A stretch of 64,000 nt of DNA from an uncultured Myxococcales bacterium (GCA_903842345.1 CAIMLR010000028.1:186001-250000), one strand, 5' to 3'; counted from the first letter of the stretch, positions 54,161 through 62,804 are shown. A program made the numbers and translations. The notes: generated by a model from the sequence alone, not told the origin.

Positions 54161-57141
54161 GCCGCACTACTCCGTTCTATCTCTGCTCCTTCGCGCTGCT
54201 GGCCTTCGTCGGCTGCGAATCCGCGGCGCCCGCTGGCTTGGCGCTCACCCCGGATGGCACCGGCGCGCGCGTCAAATTCGACACGGCGCACAAGCCGCTG
54301 CCGGAAATTCCGCTGCCCAATGACTTTGCCACGCGTTTTGACGCGACGTCGCCGAGCAAACGCCGCATCAACGCGAGCCTCGTGGCGCCGACGGTGTGGG
54401 AGCAAAAGACCCGCGCCAACCTCGACGCGCTCGACGGTTGGGGCACGCTCGCGCCGATCTCCGTCAGCTTTGACGCGCCGCTGGACGTGACCAACATCCT
54501 CGCGCGCCATGACGACCGGTATGAGCCCAAGAATGACGTGATGCTGCTTGTCGACATCACCGCGGGTTCGCCGGATCGCTGCAAGCCGATGCCGATCGAT
54601 CTGGGGCAGAACCTCTTTCCGATCGCGCTGGACGAAAATTACAACTATCCGGCCGATCCGCGCGCGCAGTTGTCGCAGCTGATTTTTGAGGAAGTGGAAG
54701 AAGACCTGAACGGCAACGGCGTGCTCGATCCCGGTGAGGATACGGATATGGACGGCGTGCTGGATCACCCGCAGACGCGCAACGCCAAGGACGGTTCGCT
54801 CATCAACTTTTATGAGCGGGAGACCAACACGCTCATCGCCAAGCCGGTGATTCCGCTGCGCGAAGGCACGACGTACGCGGTCGTGCTGACCAAGAACCTG
54901 CTGGACGCCAAGGGCCAGCCGGTGCGGTCGCCGTTCGATTTTGTCAATCACACCGGCCAAACGGAGGCGCTGGCGCCGCTGCCCGAGTGCCTGGGGACGA
55001 TTGGCCTCGGCACGTCGGACGTCGCCTTCGCGTGGACGTTCACGACGCAGACTTGGACCAAGCCGTTTGTCGCCGTGCGCGACGGCCTGTACGGCATTGG
55101 CCCGCTGTCCCGCCTCGCCGCCGAGTACCCGCCGGACATGACGCTGCAGGATCTGCGCACGAATGTGCCGGCCGGCCAGTACGCCAAAATCGTCAGCAAC
55201 GTGGACTTTACGCCGCTCGCCAAACAGCTCTACAGCCAGTTTGGCCCCAAGTCGACGGCGGATGAGCTGAAATTCTTCTTTGATAACTTCGCGTTCATCG
55301 ACTTCCACGTGCTCGGGCAGATCGACTCGCCGCAGTTCTTCCCGCGCTTTGCCGCCGACGGCACGACGCAGCTTTCGCTGAACGACCAGACGTGGCAGCT
55401 CAATCCGGACACCGGCGAAGCGTTCACCCGCCGGGAGGGCGTGACGTTCTGGCTGATGGTGCCGAAATTCCGCACGGGGCCGGCGCCGGTCGCGATTTAT
55501 GTCCACGGCCACGGCAGCAACAAGTTCGACGCGATGAACTTCGCCGGCTTCCTCGCGCGCCAGGGCATCGCGACGCTGGGCATCGACGCGGTCAGCCATG
55601 GCGTGGGTCAGGACCCGGCGCTGCTGGACATGGTGCTCGCACTGTTTGATGCGCAAAACATCATCGGCATGGGCAAGGCGATCATCGCCGGTCGCGCGCT
55701 GGATCAGAACGCGGACGGCAAGCTGGATTCAGGCGTCGATTTCTGGACGTCGTACATTTTCCACACCCGCGACGTCGTGCGGCAGACAACGGTCGACCTG
55801 ATGCAAGTGACGCGGACCCTCGCCTCGTTCGACGGCAAGCGCACGTGGCATTACGACGCCAACGGCGACGGCAAGGACGATCTCGCGGGCGACTTTGACG
55901 GCGATGGCAAGGTCGACGTGGGCGGCTCGGCGCCGGTCCACATGGTCGGCGGCTCACTGGGCGGCATCCTGTCCAGCTTCGTCGCGGGCATGGAACCAAA
56001 AATCGAGACGACGGTGGCGATCATCGCGGGCGGCGTGTTGGGTGAAGTGGGCACGCGCAGTTCGCTCGGCGGCGTGCGCAACGCCATGATCCTGCGCATG
56101 ATGGGCCCGCTCATGCTGGCGCACGACGGCGCGCTGTACGAGGCGTTCCCGGACTTGGTGGAATACAAGGAAGTCAAAGTCGCGACGTTGCCGGTGCTGA
56201 CGCCGGGCAAAATGGCCGTGCTGGAGAACCTCGATTCCGGCGAGTACCGGTGCGGTCGCGTGCAGCCCAATGGCCAGCTGCGCGTCGCGGTGTCCTCGGA
56301 CACAGGCGCGCGCCTGCGGCTGTCCCTGTACGACACGGAGCTGCCGAGCCGCGAGCGCGAAGGCTGCGAGATCGTCGGCACGCCGTCGCTCGTCATCGAC
56401 ACGTTTGCCGAGGCCTTCTCCTACAACGGCATCGACCACAAGGCGGGCGCGCCACTGGTGGCGTTGGCTGACGGTTTTGGCCTGCGTCGCGGCAATCCGG
56501 AGCTGCGGCGGATGCTCGGCATCGCGCAGGTTGCGCTGGATGGCGCAGATCCGGCCAACTCCGCGCCGTTCATCCATCAGGATCGCGTGCTGACCTACGG
56601 CACCGGCGAGTCGGTCGGGACGCGCATCCTGTACATCAACACGCTGGGTGATCCGGGCGTGCCAACGGCGTCGGGCGTGGCTCTGGCGCGTGCGGCGGGG
56701 CTGATCAACTACAAGGACGTCGACGCTCGCTACAACAAGAGCGTGCAGCAGATGCTGGTGGACGTTGGCCTCGTGGAAGGCGTGGACGGCACCAAGCGCT
56801 ACGTCGACGCGACCGGCGTGGGTGTGCTGATGGACGTCGACAACCTCGCCAACCTCGTGGCGGAGGGTGACGGCTTTGACCAGCCGCGCCTCAATCCGCC
56901 GCTGCGCAACATCCGCCACAATGACAGCAAGGTCGGCGGCATCAGCGGGCAGCTGTTCCCGGACATGACGCCGCACGGTGTGCACGGCTTCCCGGTGCCG
57001 TCGCCGGGCAAGCCTTTTGACCTGGGCTCGCTGCTCGTCAACCAATTCGTCCACTACATGGTCACCCACGGCGAGTCGCTGGATTTTGACCTGTGCCAGA
57101 TGAAGTGGAATTGCGCGTGGTTGCCGACGGTCCAGCCGTAG
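54157..57141 (+). CDS. Large alpha/beta-hydrolase lipoprotein with EF-hand-like loops
   Basis: A 994-residue predicted lipoprotein (Cys20 in AFVGC). An N-terminal region (about 30-400) with Ig-like segments precedes an alpha/beta-hydrolase core: the oxyanion strand PVAIYVHGHGS (about 446-456), a FLARQGIATLGIDAVSHG loop and the nucleophile elbow GGS600LGG. Calcium-loop-like Asp clusters occur three times: DLNGNGVLDPGEDTDMDGVLD (about 184-204), DQNADGKLDSG (about 517) and DANGDGKDDLAGDFDGDGKVD, directly before the elbow. The layout resembles large bacterial virulence-type lipases. Likely substrates are lipids or esters at the cell surface; the His and Asp of the triad are not pinned down. Its stop is 11 bases from the convergent small lipoprotein gene. 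Confidence 0.75.
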   Translation: MSRTTPFYLCSFALLAFVGCESAAPAGLALTPDGTGARVKFDTAHKPLPEIPLPNDFATRFDATSPSKRRINASLVAPTVWEQKTRANLDALDGWGTLAPISVSFDAPLDVTNILARHDDRYEPKNDVMLLVDITAGSPDRCKPMPIDLGQNLFPIALDENYNYPADPRAQLSQLIFEEVEEDLNGNGVLDPGEDTDMDGVLDHPQTRNAKDGSLINFYERETNTLIAKPVIPLREGTTYAVVLTKNLLDAKGQPVRSPFDFVNHTGQTEALAPLPECLGTIGLGTSDVAFAWTFTTQTWTKPFVAVRDGLYGIGPLSRLAAEYPPDMTLQDLRTNVPAGQYAKIVSNVDFTPLAKQLYSQFGPKSTADELKFFFDNFAFIDFHVLGQIDSPQFFPRFAADGTTQLSLNDQTWQLNPDTGEAFTRREGVTFWLMVPKFRTGPAPVAIYVHGHGSNKFDAMNFAGFLARQGIATLGIDAVSHGVGQDPALLDMVLALFDAQNIIGMGKAIIAGRALDQNADGKLDSGVDFWTSYIFHTRDVVRQTTVDLMQVTRTLASFDGKRTWHYDANGDGKDDLAGDFDGDGKVDVGGSAPVHMVGGSLGGILSSFVAGMEPKIETTVAIIAGGVLGEVGTRSSLGGVRNAMILRMMGPLMLAHDGALYEAFPDLVEYKEVKVATLPVLTPGKMAVLENLDSGEYRCGRVQPNGQLRVAVSSDTGARLRLSLYDTELPSREREGCEIVGTPSLVIDTFAEAFSYNGIDHKAGAPLVALADGFGLRRGNPELRRMLGIAQVALDGADPANSAPFIHQDRVLTYGTGESVGTRILYINTLGDPGVPTASGVALARAAGLINYKDVDARYNKSVQQMLVDVGLVEGVDGTKRYVDATGVGVLMDVDNLANLVAEGDGFDQPRLNPPLRNIRHNDSKVGGISGQLFPDMTPHGVHGFPVPSPGKPFDLGSLLVNQFVHYMVTHGESLDFDLCQMKWNCAWLPTVQP

Positions 57142-57152
57142 CTTCCGCCGGT

Positions 57153-57383
57153 TCAGTGGTGGCTGTAGCCGCCGCCGTGAAAGCCGCCGCCGGTGTAGCC
57201 CCAGCCGCTGCCGCCGCCCCAGCCGGGCGCGGTGCGGTACGTCGGGGTGCGATAGCTGTAGACCGGGCGACCGCCGCCGTAGTACGCGGGGCGCATGCCG
57301 TAGCCGTGGCCCGGAATGCAGCCGGAGAGCGTTGTGGCGATCACGGCAAAGAGCGCAAGTGAAGTGAGCGTGTGGCGCAGCAT
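57153..57383 (-). CDS. Small Gly/Tyr-rich lipoprotein
   Basis: A 76-residue product with a short signal peptide and lipobox LSGC (Cys22). The mature protein is only about 55 residues, nearly all Gly, Tyr, Ser, Pro, Arg and His (repeats of GGG, YR, GWG, HGGGYSHH), so it is probably disordered. Similar short lipoproteins of unknown role occur widely. It lies downstream of a terminator-like hairpin and has its own start. Confidence 0.7.
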   Translation of the reverse strand: MLRHTLTSLALFAVIATTLSGCIPGHGYGMRPAYYGGGRPVYSYRTPTYRTAPGWGGGSGWGYTGGGFHGGGYSHH

Positions 57384-57407
57384 GTGAGCCTCCCGCGGGT
57401 CGCACCA

Positions 57408-57438
57408 TCGCCCGCTGTCAGAGGAACGCAGCGGGCGA
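57408..57438 (-). terminator. Hairpin between the DCC oxidoreductase and small lipoprotein genes
   Basis: A perfect 10-base stem (57408-57417 with 57429-57438; core CGCCCGCTG/CAGCGGGCG) with an 11-base loop sits 22 bases past the stop of the minus-strand DCC gene. No T run is visible. Confidence 0.5.
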
Positions 57439-57459
57439 CGCGCCTATTCACCCGTGGAG

Positions 57460-57894
57460 CTATGGCAGGAAGCGGTCGCGCTCCGCCGGCGAAGGCAGGC
57501 GACAGGACGGCTTCTGGCCAAACCAGGCGTAGCGATGCCGGGCGATGAACCGGTAGAGGCCGTCGCGCAAGGGCCGCGGCACGAGCCAGAAAACCGCCCC
57601 AAGCCGCCACAAACCGCCCACGTGTTGGCAGATCCGCAGCGCTGCGGCGGACTGCTCGTGGCGGCCGTGCGCGTCGACAAGCACGATGGTCGTAAAGGCG
57701 TCGTCCGCGGTCGTGCCAAGGCGCAGATGCGCCGTCTCGCCCTGCAGCGGCGCAAAGCGCAGCACGTGGCGCCGATCGGCGCGCAGCAGGATATCGACTG
57801 CGGAGTTGCACAGGCCGCAGACGCCGTCAAAAAAGACGATGGGCTGCGGATCTGGGGGACTTCTAATGGTCAGCCGCCGCGACGTGCGCTTCAT
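57460..57894 (-). CDS. DCC-family thiol-disulfide oxidoreductase-like protein
   Basis: A 144-residue protein of the DUF393/DCC family. The defining motif FFDGVCGLCN (Asp23, Cys26, Cys29) is at the start of the domain, followed by the usual helix (SAVDILLRADRR), the FAPLQG strand and a C-terminal helix pair with FWLVPRPLRDGLYRFIARHRY. These proteins have a thioredoxin-like fold and are thought to act in thiol exchange; physiological partners are not known. The start ATG overlaps the 3' end of gcvH by 32 bases, so translation is probably coupled to gcvH; the overlap also makes a later, non-ATG start possible. Confidence 0.88.
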   Translation of the reverse strand: MKRTSRRLTIRSPPDPQPIVFFDGVCGLCNSAVDILLRADRRHVLRFAPLQGETAHLRLGTTADDAFTTIVLVDAHGRHEQSAAALRICQHVGGLWRLGAVFWLVPRPLRDGLYRFIARHRYAWFGQKPSCRLPSPAERDRFLP

Positions 57895-58246
57895 ACGCCG
57901 CCGGGTCCATCAGGCCCGACAGGTCGCCCTTGGGCGCAATGCGGACCATCCAGCCTTTGCCGTACGGGTCGGTGTTCACGAGCTCCGGCTCGCCGTCCAG
58001 CAGCGCGTTCTTCTCGACGATTTCGCCGCTGATCGGCGCGTAGAGTTCGCTGACCGACTTGGTCGATTCGACCTGGCCAAAGCTCTTGCCGGCTTCCAGG
58101 CTGCCGCTCGCGGGCACTTCCACGTACACGACGCCGCCGAGCGACGACTGCGCGAAATCGGTGATGCCCACGGTCACGGTGCCGTCGCTCTCAAGGCGGG
58201 CCCATTCGTGGTCGTCGGTGTAGCGCAGGTTGGCGGGAATGCTCAT
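57863..58246 (-). CDS. gcvH: Glycine cleavage system H protein
   Basis: GcvH carries the lipoyl arm that shuttles the aminomethyl group from GcvP to GcvT. The 127-residue protein has the lipoylation Lys63 in VESTKSVSELYAP, the N-terminal RYTDDHEWARLE and the ITDFAQSSLGGVVYVE strand, plus a C-terminal ENPYGKGWM-like TDPYGKGWMVRI. The length equals the family (about 129). It follows gcvT after 34 bases. gcvP is not in the window. Confidence 0.97.
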   Translation of the reverse strand: MSIPANLRYTDDHEWARLESDGTVTVGITDFAQSSLGGVVYVEVPASGSLEAGKSFGQVESTKSVSELYAPISGEIVEKNALLDGEPELVNTDPYGKGWMVRIAPKGDLSGLMDPAAYEAHVAAADH

Positions 58247-58280
58247 GGTGTCCTCGATTGAAAAAGGTTGTTTTTGACTG

Positions 58281-59411
58281 CTAGTTGGCCGTCAGGCCGG
58301 TCTGCACGAACGGATAGGCAACCACCTCGGCCTTGCGCGGCTCGCCACGCAGCTCCACGGTGATGACGGTCCCAAGCGCGGTCAGCTCGGTCGGCACGTA
58401 GGCCATCGCGACCGCCTGCTTCAGCACCGGCGAGTGGGTGCCGCTCGTCACATGGCCGATCTTCTTGCCGTCCTTGACGACGGGCGTGCCCTCGCGGGCA
58501 ATGCCGCGGTCGACCATCTTCAGGCCCACAAGCTTGCGCTTGACGCCCGCCGCTTTGATCGCCGCCAGCGCGTCGCGGCCGATGAAGCCGCCGGCCTTGT
58601 CCAGCTTGATGGCCCAGCCGACTTTGGCCTCGTAGCCGTTGGTGTCGTCGTCCAGCTCGTGCCCGTAGAGCGCGTAGCCCATCTCCAGCCGCAGCGTGTC
58701 GCGCGCGCCAAGTCCCACCGGGCAGATGCCCAGGTCCTGACCGCCCGCCATCAACGCCTTCCAGAGGTCGTTCGCGACTTCCGGCGGGCAGTAGATTTCA
58801 TAGCCCGGCTCGCCCGTGTAGCCCGTCGTCGCCACCATGGCGTCGGCGCCGCGGAAGCTGTGCACGCGGATGCGGTTGCGCGGCAGGCCCAGCGCCTCGC
58901 CCGGCAGCACGCGCTCCATGATTTCCAGCGCCTTGGGACCCTGCAGGGCAATCTGGGCAAAATCGTCGGAACGGTCGTGCAGCAGCTCCGGATGGCTGGC
59001 GTGCGCCTTCATGTAGGCGTAATCCTTGTCCTTGTTGGACGCGTTCACGCACACAAGGAACCGCTCCGGCCCGAGCCGGTACACAAACAGGTCGTCCACG
59101 GTGCCGCCGTTGGCGTGGCACAGCAGCGCGTAGCAGGCCGCGCCCTCTTCCAGCTTGCTGATATCGTTGGTCACCAGCGCGTTCAGCGTCGCCGTCGCGC
59201 CCGCACCTTCCACGAGGATCTCGCCCATGTGGCTGACGTCAAACAGGCCCGCCGTCGTGCGCGTGGCCATGTGTTCCGCCACAACGCCGTGACCCGCGTA
59301 CTGCACCGGCATTTCCCAGCCGGCAAACGGCACCATCTGCCCGCCCGCGGCGACGTGGGCCGCAAATAGGGGCGTGCGCAACAACTTTTCGGACGCGTTC
59401 TGTTCTGACAT
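58281..59411 (-). CDS. gcvT: Glycine cleavage system T protein (aminomethyltransferase)
   Basis: GcvT releases ammonia and transfers the one-carbon unit from the H protein to tetrahydrofolate. The 376-residue protein starts at ATG 59411 (MSEQNASEKL) with GGGAGTTTGAAG upstream; the longer frame is in the folD gene. It shows the folate-binding family features FDVSHMGEI (with catalytic-type Asp), TTGYTGEPGYEIYCPPEV and GLGARDTLRLEMGYALYGHEL. The C-terminal beta-barrel ends in AYPFVQTG. It lies 2 bases after the folD stop. Confidence 0.97.
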   Translation of the reverse strand: MSEQNASEKLLRTPLFAAHVAAGGQMVPFAGWEMPVQYAGHGVVAEHMATRTTAGLFDVSHMGEILVEGAGATATLNALVTNDISKLEEGAACYALLCHANGGTVDDLFVYRLGPERFLVCVNASNKDKDYAYMKAHASHPELLHDRSDDFAQIALQGPKALEIMERVLPGEALGLPRNRIRVHSFRGADAMVATTGYTGEPGYEIYCPPEVANDLWKALMAGGQDLGICPVGLGARDTLRLEMGYALYGHELDDDTNGYEAKVGWAIKLDKAGGFIGRDALAAIKAAGVKRKLVGLKMVDRGIAREGTPVVKDGKKIGHVTSGTHSPVLKQAVAMAYVPTELTALGTVITVELRGEPRKAEVVAYPFVQTGLTAN

Positions 59412-59413
59412 CT

Positions 59414-60322
59414 TCAAACTCCCAAGCCGCGGCGTTGCCGGCAGGCGCTGACTGTGTTGGCCATGAGCATGGCGATGGTCATCGGGCCAACGCCGCCGGG
59501 CACGGGTGTGATCGCGCGGGCGCGCTGGCTGGCGGTGGCAAAATCGACGTCGCCCGTCAGCTTCCCGTCTTCGCCGCGGTGGATGCCAACGTCGATGACG
59601 ACCGTCCCTTCCTGAATCCATTCGCCTTTGACGAGATGGCGCTGACCCGCAGCCGCGACGACGAGTTCCGCCTGCCGCACCGCGCTCTCCAGATCCGGCG
59701 TCCGGCTGTGGCAAATCGTCACGGTGGCGTCCGCGCCCAGGAGCAGCAGCGCCATCGGCCGGCCCACGGTAATCGACCGGCCAATCACCACCGCGCGCTT
59801 GCCCGCGGGCGTCCAGCCGTGCGGCTGCCCCCAGCGCTTCAGCATTTCCATCACGCCCCACGGCGTACACGCGACGAGCCGCGGCTTGCCCTGCGCCAAA
59901 CGCCCGAGGTTGTCGGCGCCAAAGCCGTCGACGTCCTTTTCCGGGGAAATGCGCTCGACGATCGCCTGCGTGTCGAGACCGCGCGGCAATGGCAACTGCA
60001 CCAGAATGCCATCCACGCTGTCGTCTGCGTTCCACGTGTCAATCAGCGCCAGCACTTCCGCCGTCGTCGTCGTTGCCGGCAGGCGCGCTTCAATGGACTG
60101 GATGCCGATTTCCTTGCACGCCCTGATCTTGCCGCCGACGTATACCGCCGAAGCCGGATCCTCGCCGATCAGCGCTACGGCCAAACCAGGGCGCGTGCCG
60201 TTGACCAGCATCGTTTGAACGGTGGCGCGCAGCTCGCCGCGAATCGCCGCGGCCATTGCCTTGCCGTCGATCAGCTCGGCGACGTGGGCTGCTGGGGATG
60301 CAACTACAGCAGAATCCGTCAT
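59414..60322 (-). CDS. folD: Bifunctional methylenetetrahydrofolate dehydrogenase/cyclohydrolase
   Basis: FolD interconverts 5,10-methylene- and 10-formyl-tetrahydrofolate, feeding the one-carbon pool that GcvT fills. The 302-residue product starts at ATG 60322 (MTDSAVVAS); the frame upstream lies in the next lipoprotein gene. Key residues are the catalytic Tyr61-x3-Lys65 in YVGGKIRACKEIGI, DGILVQLPLP, KDVDGF and the dinucleotide-binding GRSITVGRPMALLLL. Near the end is the PVPGGVGPMTIAML signature. Being 2 bases upstream of gcvT, it forms a folD-gcvT-gcvH operon in which all products share tetrahydrofolate. Confidence 0.97.
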   Translation of the reverse strand: MTDSAVVASPAAHVAELIDGKAMAAAIRGELRATVQTMLVNGTRPGLAVALIGEDPASAVYVGGKIRACKEIGIQSIEARLPATTTTAEVLALIDTWNADDSVDGILVQLPLPRGLDTQAIVERISPEKDVDGFGADNLGRLAQGKPRLVACTPWGVMEMLKRWGQPHGWTPAGKRAVVIGRSITVGRPMALLLLGADATVTICHSRTPDLESAVRQAELVVAAAGQRHLVKGEWIQEGTVVIDVGIHRGEDGKLTGDVDFATASQRARAITPVPGGVGPMTIAMLMANTVSACRQRRGLGV

Positions 60323-60332
60323 GGCAACCTGG

Positions 60333-60656
60333 CTATTTGCAGTGGAAAGTGATGCGCCATTCGGTTTCGGCGCGCGTGGTCTGGGTGCCGTTGACGCTGT
60401 ACCGGCCGTAGGAGGTGTTGCTGCTCGTGACCGTGCCAACCTGCGCTTCTTCTTCGCGGTCGATGAGGAAGCCGTTCGGGCACTTGTCCGTCATCATCTT
60501 GACCGCCTTTTCGCGCGACGATTCGTTGTTGGCGGGCATGGCGATGATGCCGCCGTTGCCGTCAACGGTGATGAACCGCGCGCTGCCGCAGGCCAAACCC
60601 CATAGGCCGAAGCTGACGGCGCAGAGGGCAAAGAAACGGCGGGACAGGGTGGGCAT
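60333..60656 (-). CDS. Small lipoprotein of unknown function
   Basis: A 107-residue product from ATG 60656 (MPTLSRRFFAL), preferred over an ATG 12 bases upstream because TTGGAGAAAGCC precedes it. The signal peptide ends at a GLAC lipobox (about Cys23). The mature part has one conserved-looking core (ARFITVDGNGGIIAMPAN followed by Lys/Met-rich helix and a CPNGF turn) and ends in a strand with Cys (RITFHC); the two cysteines may pair. It is 10 bases upstream of folD. I do not recognise a family. Confidence 0.65.
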   Translation of the reverse strand: MPTLSRRFFALCAVSFGLWGLACGSARFITVDGNGGIIAMPANNESSREKAVKMMTDKCPNGFLIDREEEAQVGTVTSSNTSYGRYSVNGTQTTRAETEWRITFHCK

Positions 60657-60673
60657 GGCTTTCTCCAATCTTA

Positions 60674-60693
60674 GGGCGCGGATTGTCGCGCCC
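60674..60693 (-). terminator. Hairpin after the MBL-fold hydrolase gene
   Basis: GGGCGCG (60674-60680) pairs perfectly with CGCGCCC (60687-60693) around a 6-base loop, 73 bases past the stop of the minus-strand hydrolase gene and 18 bases before the next start. It could terminate or attenuate. Confidence 0.4.
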
Positions 60694-60766
60694 GCCTCCG
60701 CTGCGTGTCAATGCAGGCAGGCGGTCGTGCGCGTGGATCTGACACACTTGTGACGTGGCGCGAACG

Positions 60767-61693
60767 TCACAGCAGATCGCGCAGCGTCGTCCAACCCAAC
60801 ATCGGCAACACCCGCGTGCGCGGCGCGGACGGATGCGCCGCGACTTCCTGCAGGAACCCGGCGAGGTCGTTGCTGGGAATCTGCCGCACGGGCACGTCGA
60901 TCGGCCGCCAGAACTGGTCCCAATGGCAGGGCAGCACCAGCTTGGGCTGCAGCGCGTCGATCAGGCGGTGGGTAAAATGCGGCGTGGAGTGCCGACCGAT
61001 CGTGCACGCCAGCACGATGTCCGCGCGCAAGCCGAGCAGCTCCGCGTCCAACAGCGCCGCCGAACCGACGTGCGCGACCGTGATGCGCCGCCCGGGCAGC
61101 AGCTCCGCCGAGACGTGGGGGATCAGCACTTGGCCCACGCGCCAGGCGGAAGCCGGCGCCGGAACCTGAAACTGCCGCAGGATGTGCCCGGGAAACGGCA
61201 CGCGACCCAGCGCGAATGGACTGTGCACCGACCGCCGCGCGCCGATAGCGAACGGTCCAAGCTGGTGCAGCGCGTCGTCGCCCGCCAGCAGGTGCAATTG
61301 GCCGTCCGGCACGCCCATGCCGCGACAGTAGGTCAGCGTGTCCGCGGCACCGTAGACCTGCGCGCCAAAGTGCTTGGCGAGCACCGGTGCGTCCATCGCA
61401 TGGTCATAGTGGCTGTGCCCCACCAGCACGCCGTCCGCGGCGTCCACCTGCGCCAACACGCGCGATTCGACCGGGGCAATGCGGCCCAAACCGACTTCCA
61501 GCAGCGAATGTCGGCTCAGGTGTGGGTCAAACCACAGCTGCTTGCCCTGAAACTGCAGGCGAAAGCCCGCGGTGCCCAGCCATTGCAGCGCGGGCTGTTG
61601 GTCATCATCCGGACGCGGCTCGTGGTGAAAGGCGATGCCCGCCAGCGAGGGCGAGAGGCGTTGGCCCAACGTACGGCGCGGTGCGAGGTGCAT
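60767..61693 (-). CDS. Metallo-beta-lactamase-fold hydrolase (UlaG/NAPE-PLD-like)
   Basis: A 308-residue protein with the MBL zinc motif HSHYDHAMD (His93, His95, Asp97, His98), a first strand WLGTAGFRLQFQGKQLWFDPHLS and later metal ligands in VAHVGSAALLD and LPCHWDQFW. This set of motifs is nearest to the UlaG/NAPE-PLD-like group, which cleaves phosphodiester or lactone substrates. No signal peptide is seen, so it is probably cytoplasmic. It starts 9 bases after the stop of the lipocalin-like gene, suggesting co-transcription. The substrate is unknown. Confidence 0.88.
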   Translation of the reverse strand: MHLAPRRTLGQRLSPSLAGIAFHHEPRPDDDQQPALQWLGTAGFRLQFQGKQLWFDPHLSRHSLLEVGLGRIAPVESRVLAQVDAADGVLVGHSHYDHAMDAPVLAKHFGAQVYGAADTLTYCRGMGVPDGQLHLLAGDDALHQLGPFAIGARRSVHSPFALGRVPFPGHILRQFQVPAPASAWRVGQVLIPHVSAELLPGRRITVAHVGSAALLDAELLGLRADIVLACTIGRHSTPHFTHRLIDALQPKLVLPCHWDQFWRPIDVPVRQIPSNDLAGFLQEVAAHPSAPRTRVLPMLGWTTLRDLL

Positions 61694-61702
61694 GGCGGTT
61701 CC

Positions 61703-62743
61703 TTACCGAACTTGCGCGTACTTGTAGCGCATCTGGAACGGCTCCAGCAGTTGCGCGGCCTCCGTGGCGTTCAACTGCAGCTCGCCGACCGCCTGGCCCT
61801 TGAGGGTGTACGACACCGGGTGCATCAGCGCGCCGACCGCCTTGCGCGCGAGGAAACCGAGGTCCTTCAGGTCGTCCTCTTTCCCCACTTGCTTCTCCGC
61901 GTTCAGGCGGATCGCCAGCCGCGCATCGCCGCGCTTCGCGAGGATGGTCACCGTCCACGGCACTTGATAGTCAAACTCGCTGTCGGCGTGCTCATTCTCG
62001 CGGCTTTCCTTGACGACTTCGCCCACGAACGTGCGGCCCTTCTGGCTGATGGCGGCAAAGCCCAGCGTCCGACCGCCGCGATCCGCGGGCAGGTCGATGT
62101 AGTCCACCACGGCAAACGTTCCGCCGCCCATGTTGTGCATCTGCACCGCGCGGTCGTAGACCTTGTGCGCCGTCGCGTTGGACGCTTCGTGCACCGCAAA
62201 CCCCGGCAGGGACATGTCCAGCAGCCGCTCGCCGTCCTGCGCGTGCACCGCGATGCGCGCGATGGGCGCCATGATGTCGCGCACGATGAAGTCGCCGCGG
62301 CGATCCGCCACCGTCAGCGGTCCGACTTGCGGCGTCACGTCCACCGTCGCCTTCAGCGTGTCAAAGGCGAACGTTGCGATCAGGTGGCCGTTTTGCACTT
62401 CCAGGCTGTGACCGCCGGCTTTGACGGACAGGCGATCGGTCGCAACGGTGTAGTCGTCCCGGGAGAACTTCTGCTCGCCGTAGTAGGTGCCGCCCGTCGC
62501 CTCCTGGCGGAACGTCACGGTCAGTTCGCCGCGCTTGAATCCGGCATTGGCCATGGAAAAGCGCACGAACAGGCCTTGGCCCGCAGCGTTGCGGCCGCTG
62601 ATGGTGACGTGTTCCACCGCCTGGCCGTCGTCGTTGAAGCTGGAGCGCGCCCAGTAGAGCGGCGTATTGGGCACAGCGGCAAACGCCAAGCTGGGCAGCA
62701 GCGCGGTCAGGGTCAGGAGCAGGGTGAGGATGCGGGTTTTCAT
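61703..62743 (-). CDS. Exported protein, possibly double-lipocalin fold
   Basis: A 346-residue product with a signal peptide (about 1-24, LLPSLAFAAVPN) from ATG 62743; a longer frame to 62881 would overlap the thioesterase gene and carries no signal. The mature part alternates short strands and turns over two halves (VEHVTISGRNAAGQGLFVRFSMAN, GELTVTFRQEATGG, HSLEVQNGHLIATF; then IARIAVHAQDGERL, TFAVVDYIDLP). This resembles the two-lipocalin fold of Svf1/CrtC-like proteins, which bind hydrophobic ligands, but I hold the assignment only weakly. No catalytic motif is seen. It could instead be an unnamed conserved periplasmic protein. Confidence 0.7.
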   Translation of the reverse strand: MKTRILTLLLTLTALLPSLAFAAVPNTPLYWARSSFNDDGQAVEHVTISGRNAAGQGLFVRFSMANAGFKRGELTVTFRQEATGGTYYGEQKFSRDDYTVATDRLSVKAGGHSLEVQNGHLIATFAFDTLKATVDVTPQVGPLTVADRRGDFIVRDIMAPIARIAVHAQDGERLLDMSLPGFAVHEASNATAHKVYDRAVQMHNMGGGTFAVVDYIDLPADRGGRTLGFAAISQKGRTFVGEVVKESRENEHADSEFDYQVPWTVTILAKRGDARLAIRLNAEKQVGKEDDLKDLGFLARKAVGALMHPVSYTLKGQAVGELQLNATEAAQLLEPFQMRYKYAQVR

Positions 62744-62804
62744 CGGGCGCTCGTCACGGCGTCTGGGCCGTCTGGAGGGAGAACGCGGCAGGCTGCGGCG
62801 CGAT

